Origin: Salvator merianae
Lineage: Eukaryota; Chordata; Lepidosauria; Squamata; Teiidae
Length of the DNA stretch: 64,000 nt
Direction of reading: 5' to 3'
Assembly (NCBI GenBank): GCA_003586115.2
Contig: QVOM02000029.1
Span: 30,332,929-30,396,928 of the forward strand
The position numbers were made by a program, and so were the translations under genes. Below, piece after piece: positions 59,086 to 64,000 of the stretch (its first letter is position 1; every line of letters starts with the position of its first letter). Below the pieces are notes generated by a model. That model saw only the letters and a list, made by a program, of their open reading frames with translations, was not told the origin of the DNA and did no database searches.

Positions 59086-59639
59086 CACAAAGACTCATCT
59101 CATATAGATGTAGTTATAAACAGTAAAATAAATCCATTTTCTACAATAAATATTGTAATAAGGGGCATGACTAAACACCCCATCATATGACTGCATCCTC
59201 ACAATGGAGCAGGAGAGACAAAGAATAAAAGCTGCAGTTTTATCTTCCCCCCTCATCACACTCTTTCTATTGCTATTAAAAACTAAAAATGGTCAAAATT
59301 GTCATACAGGAAAACGCAAATTCAGTACTTAGCAGACAGAGATAAGGCATGATCAGTGGACTAGGATCCTTGATTCAATCCACTGCGGTATTTTTATTCC
59401 TGGTATGTGTCGCATTGTGGATCAGACTACTAAAACGGCCAAAGATGGAGAGACTGCAGCTTGGTTTGATGTCAGAGTAGATTGCATCAAGTCTTCCCTT
59501 TGCTCCCGAGTGCAGAGCGTAAGTGATGGGAAGGACCCAATGGCAGTTCAGGCCTAACTGAAACAACTTCAAAAACAAAAAAGTTGTCTGCCACATTGTC
59601 AAATATCATTACTGAACCAGGACTTTAATTTCTTTTACA

Positions 59640-61120
59640 ACTATATTGGCTACCAGACTGAACAAAATCTTATCAGTAGTGGTTTCTGCAGATCGATACG
59701 GGTTTATTTCAAAGTGACAGATTACAGGCCCCATACATATACCTCAAAATGCTATAGTGACAGCAACACTTATGAAAACCCTTTAGCAATGATTTCTTTA
59801 GATCTTTGTAAAGTATTTGATAATTATATGATAGGATTAATAACTGAAATGAAGTTTGCAAACAAAATTAAGGTTTTTATTAAAAACATTTACTTATTGT
59901 CTACAGGAAAAGTGGTGGTGAATAAATTTTGTTCCTCAAACTTTACCTCAGAAAGAGACATTAAACAGGGATGTCCTCTTTCCCTTTACTGTTGCTCTTG
60001 CTCTGGAGCTTTGAGCTTACCATCTAAGAAATAATCTTCGGATACAGGGTTATAAATTCAGAACAAGGCAATAGCATTAAATATGTTTGCAGGGAATGTT
60101 TTACTTTTTCCGCTCAATCTATTAGAAACTATTCTGATGCTAAAAAATGAGTTGAACAACTTTAGTAAGCTTTCAGTTCTTAAAATAAGTTAGCAAAAGT
60201 CAGGATTAACTAAAAATTTAAACACTCGTAAAAAATTACAAATACACAAATAAATGGGGCTTCAAATAAAATAACGTACAATTAAACATTTAGGCGTATA
60301 TTTGCAAAATAAATTAGACAAGTTATTTCAACATAATTTTATACTGGTTATTAAGAACATTCAATAAGAAATAAAGAATTGGAACAGAAAAATGTTGTCA
60401 AAAAAACAAGTGATTGAAATTAAATCTCTACCAGTGTTGCTTTATCTATTTCAAATATTGCCTATATATTACTACAAAATCACTTAGAAACTAATCCAAT
60501 GACATATACAATATTTATTTTTAATAAGAATACTTGTTTCTCAAAATTAATATTGCATTACTCTGGAACATGGAGGTTGGGCTATACCAAATCTGCAGTT
60601 GTATCATGAACTAGCACTTTTTGTCACTATTAAAATATCAGGAAAAAAGAAAGGAGGGAGATTTGGGCAGATATTAAATTTAATACTTGGGTGTTCTTAG
60701 TGAAAAATCACTATTTATATCTCAATTTATGCATAAATATAATTCATATAACCCTTTCCTATTAGCAGCAATTAAGGTCTGGAAGAGTCGGAAATCTAAA
60801 CTGAGCCCATCATTATCACCTCTTGTGCTGCTCAACAGTTTTAAAATTTTCCATTATCTTTTAAATTGGGATCAATTGCAACACCTAAAAAGTAAAGAGG
60901 TTATTGCTATAAATGACTGTTATATGTCAGATTAAATTCCAAAAACCAAAAGATTTCTGACATAATATAGTAGAGAATCATAACTGCAATTGGTTAATAA
61001 CTTATGTCATTATATCTTACATTTCTAAATTAGATTTAAGAAACCAAGCCATTAGAAATTTAACAATTTAAAATGTGTTTTTGAAAGATCAAAGATTAAT
61101 GAATGGCTATTTATCAAGAA
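59640..61120 (+). mobile_element. L1-clade LINE fragment, RT onward
   Basis: Plus-strand L1-like remnant. AMISLDLCKVFD (RT motif A, changed), FANKIKVFIKNIYLL, SERDIKQGCPLSLYCC (normally RQGCPLSPLLF), then LPVLLYLFQILPIYYYK near 60430 and GWAIPNLQLYHELAL near 60575. The order follows L1 ORF2. Stops and frameshifts throughout; it is more decayed than the copy at 34264. Confidence 0.8.
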
Positions 61121-61599
61121 TATATAAACATCTGTTGTTATCCTGCTCTTTGGTGAAAGGGACATTATAAACAAACATTATTAACATTATCATTATTATA
61201 ACAAGTATTTAGCCCAGAGAAAATTAAAATATGTCTAAATCTCTTCATTTACATCCCTGTTCCTTTCTAGAATGGCACTACAGAAGGGAAGGCCAGAATA
61301 TCAATAAATCAATCCAGGCCAAACTAAAAAAAAATCATTAGTTTCCACAACTGCAAAGTCACTTTTGTCAACCATGTCAAAACAAAAGCATGCTGCAAAA
61401 AACCCCATGATATACAAGGGAAATCACATTTTACAATTTGTGCAAAAGCAAACCTGTAACAATACAAAATTGTGTTATACAAGGTACAATTGTACTTGAT
61501 TAACATGGTTTTGCACTATACAGTGGTTTGCTGAAAATAAAACAGTGTCATACAAGAGACGATGGTACTTTAAAACCCTATTCTTTAAAGTGGTGAGGT
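61121..61599. other. No recognised feature
   Basis: Sequence between L1 and L2 fragments. No gene. Confidence 0.35.
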
Positions 61600-62525
61600 A
61601 CACAAAAGACACATTATTTATATTTCTACCCCACCTGATACCCAAAGGTCTCAGAGCAAGTTATAAGAAAATCAATATAAAAGATAATTAAACATGAACT
61701 GCTTAAAACAGCATGTAACAATGTCTGAATAGAAAGTGAAAGCTGTTTCTTCAGCTAAAGGTTGGAATAAAGAGGTACTTCTTTACTGGGCACCTAAATA
61801 TACACATTAAAGAAAATAGATGCAACATTAGAGGGAATGTCATTCCAAGGCCCAGGGGTTGCCACAGAGAAAGTCCTCTCATGTGCCTTTGCATTTTTAA
61901 ATATTAATAGAAGTGACACTACCAAGAGAGCTTCTCCCACTGATCTTAACAGTTGGGTAAATCTATAAGGAAGGAGGCACTCCTTTAGCTATCAGGAGCT
62001 CAAGTTCTTTAGAGCATTCCAAGTCAATGTTATCGCCTTGAATTAAACTCAGTAACAAACTAGCAACTGTGCTAGCTGCAGCTTCCAAACCATTTTCAAG
62101 GGCAGACCAACATACAGTGCATGTCAAGAATCCAGTCCAAAAGTTACCAGAAGATGAACCACTGTGGCCAAGCTACCTTTGTCATGAAAGAGATACAATT
62201 GATGAATGAGCCTGAGTTGGAGGTAGGAATTCCTGGCCACCACTATCACCTAAGCCTCCAGTGACAGCAAATGACACACCTTTTCTTTCAAGGACAGAAC
62301 AACCTCATCAAGAACAGGATGTGTCTTTACTCCATGGATTCAAGTACTCCATCTTGTCTGGGTTCGGCTTTAATTAATTGGTCCTCATCCAGCCCATTTC
62401 CACATCCAGAAAAGGGTCAAGCACTTGAACTGCCTCTCCTGACTCAAAACAGAGAGGACTGAGTATCATCAGCACGTGCCTGGAATTTCACTCTAAAGCC
62501 CCTGATGATCTCTCCCAGTGGCATC
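61600..62525 (-). mobile_element. L2-type LINE 3' half (minus)
   Basis: Runs parallel to 50560-51600. 'tgatctctcccagtggcatc' at the right, 'caagcacttgaactgcctct' (51480-type segment), 'gttgccacagagaaagtcctc' (reverse of RAFSV..) and the tail start 'cccacctgatacccaaaggt' at the left, with a T-rich end near 61610. Degenerate, minus strand. Confidence 0.78.
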
Positions 62526-63104
62526 ATGTAGATATGTAAACATTTAGGGGAAAGGGTATTTTACAGTGAAATAGAAAAAGATGAAGCTGCGTATTTTTGG
62601 TTGGGAGAATCTTTCAATGTATAATTATTCAAGCAATAAAATTACCTTTGCCAGAGTAAAACACAAAGTCAGAGAAAAATCAAGCAGTTTTCTAGGGATA
62701 TATTTTGTTTATATAATTTCAGTACAGATGGTAGTAAAAATATGGAGGCACAGTGATTGAGAGCCTCACTTCTTCCTGTTCAAATCACATCTTGATCAAT
62801 TTGGACAGGTGAAAGCAAGTCTTTCAAGTGCTATGCCACCATGTGCAACAGCATCACCTGCAGAAGCAGTGCAAACAAAAAACTTATCCCTAGTTCTTTT
62901 TCTTCTTGTATGCATAGCAAAGGGAGGGTATAGAATGCTACTAGCAGTACTGAAATAATGTGTGCAGCTCTTATCTTTGTCTTTGTTAATATCTGTAAAA
63001 TGTTTAATACAGTGTGGCTATGTAATTAATCTATTCAGTAGATTTCAGCGGGAGTCTGGGCTCCTTCTACAATCTCTTCTACTTTTTTCATGTTCTGCAA
63101 TATT
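62526..63104. other. No recognised feature
   Basis: No gene or confident repeat. Confidence 0.35.
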
Positions 63105-63265
63105 TATTTATTTTAGAATTTTTATATCATTCTTCACTGCAGTTTCATAGCAGTGTACAAAATGGAACACTAAAACTATAAGAAGCAAAATAAAACAATA
63201 AAATGCTACAACTATAAGAATTGAAACAATAAAACAGTAAGACAATAGTAAAATACTAGGTGACC
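63105..63265 (-). mobile_element. LINE 3' tail, reverse orientation
   Basis: 'tttatttattttagaatttt' + 'tatatcattcttcactgcag' followed by 'agcagtgtacaaaatggaac' and an A-rich repeat region: the reversed tail of a squamate LINE. Confidence 0.5.
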
Positions 63266-64000
63266 TAATTTCCAAATGTCTAGTGATAAAAGTTAATAAG
63301 ATTCACATGATTTTCTGTTCCAAAAAAGAATACTGGAATGGATTTACATGGCTAGGTATTATTATTCAAAAGGTATGGTCTGTGTTTCCACAGTGTGCTG
63401 CATTTCAAAGTAACCTCTAATTTGAAGACAAAAAACATAGTAGCTGAAAGTCTACTTGAAAATTTGGATATAAGCAGGTTAAACTATAACCAAGCACAAA
63501 AGATAAGACTAAAGAATTTTTTTATATGTTTATAAGTCATGGAAGTTAATCATCTCAATTTACAGTTATTAATTTTGATACATGGGCAACTATCTAAGGT
63601 CCTTAATTCTTGTTTTAAACTGAAGATTTCTCTTCTAAAATGACTTATTCATAAATGCTAACTTAAAAACATTTTTAATATGTATAAATGTTTTCTGTTA
63701 TCATTACTACTGAAATACAGATTTATATAAACTATATAAAACGTCTCCTACAATAGAAGACCATACAACATTGTAATGAAAACTGCAGAATGACTGTAAT
63801 TCATATTACATAACTGAAGTCCACACATTCTCCAATTTCCAAGTAAACAGATTATGTAACTAGAGCCCTCAAAGAGAATCATAATCGAAATGTTCATTAA
63901 AGCATCAAATGTAAAACTCAAAATGTTTTAAACATCTGTTAACAGTATATTTGTATTTCTCATTTGGAAAAATGCAGAAAAATAATTAAATCACAGAAAA
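63266..64000. other. No recognised feature at the right edge
   Basis: AT-rich sequence with no gene, exon or repeat I can support. Confidence 0.35.

Overview
The window looks like vertebrate, most likely squamate reptile, nuclear DNA. It holds part of one host gene on the minus strand, buried in a dense layer of transposable-element remnants. The host gene is RIMS2 (Rab3-interacting molecule 2, a presynaptic active-zone scaffold). I read seven coding exons in the left 11.3 kb, each with AG/GT splice borders and matching reading-frame phase. They cover the linker before the PDZ domain, the whole PDZ domain, and the linker to the first C2 domain, which would start beyond the left edge. Transcription runs right to left. 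The squamate call rests on the mix of repeats (many L2-type LINEs plus L1, CR1, RLE-type LINEs, Tc1, Ty3/gypsy and a SINE familiar from lizards) and is an inference. The species is not determined.

Layout: 92-11261 holds RIMS2 exons separated by introns of 0.1 to 5.1 kb. Two of these exons (10886-11094 and 11197-11261) are 102 bp apart, have the same entry and exit phases, and can only be used one at a time. From 11262 to the right end I see no further RIMS2 exon, so this is probably the large upstream intron. It contains: L2 LINE copies on both strands (13.2, 14.1, 19.7-20.5, 22.6-23.6, 25.1-26.5, 30.7-31.3, 46.9-47.2, 50.6-52.0 and 61.6-62.5 kb); 5'-truncated L1 insertions with target-site duplications (14.6-15.7, 28.6-28.8 and 34.3-36.5 kb) and other L1 remnants (53.3 and 59.6-61.1 kb); a Tc1-like transposon with long inverted repeats (16.1-17.4 kb); a decayed Ty3/gypsy element on the minus strand (36.7-40.3 kb); an RLE-type (R2-group) LINE fossil (53.5-54.6 kb); remnants of another LINE family (17.7-18.7, 27.3, 46.1-46.9 and 49 kb); a CR1 fragment (29.6 kb); and several small non-autonomous DNA transposons with 3-bp target-site duplications.

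No reading frame outside the RIMS2 exons looks like an intact host gene. The longest open frames are transposon debris, including a 294-codon frame made when an L1 fragment landed inside an L2 copy. The most useful biology is the mutually exclusive exon pair ahead of the RIMS2 PDZ domain. The nested insertions give a local relative chronology of transposon activity. I did not find a previously undescribed biological system.
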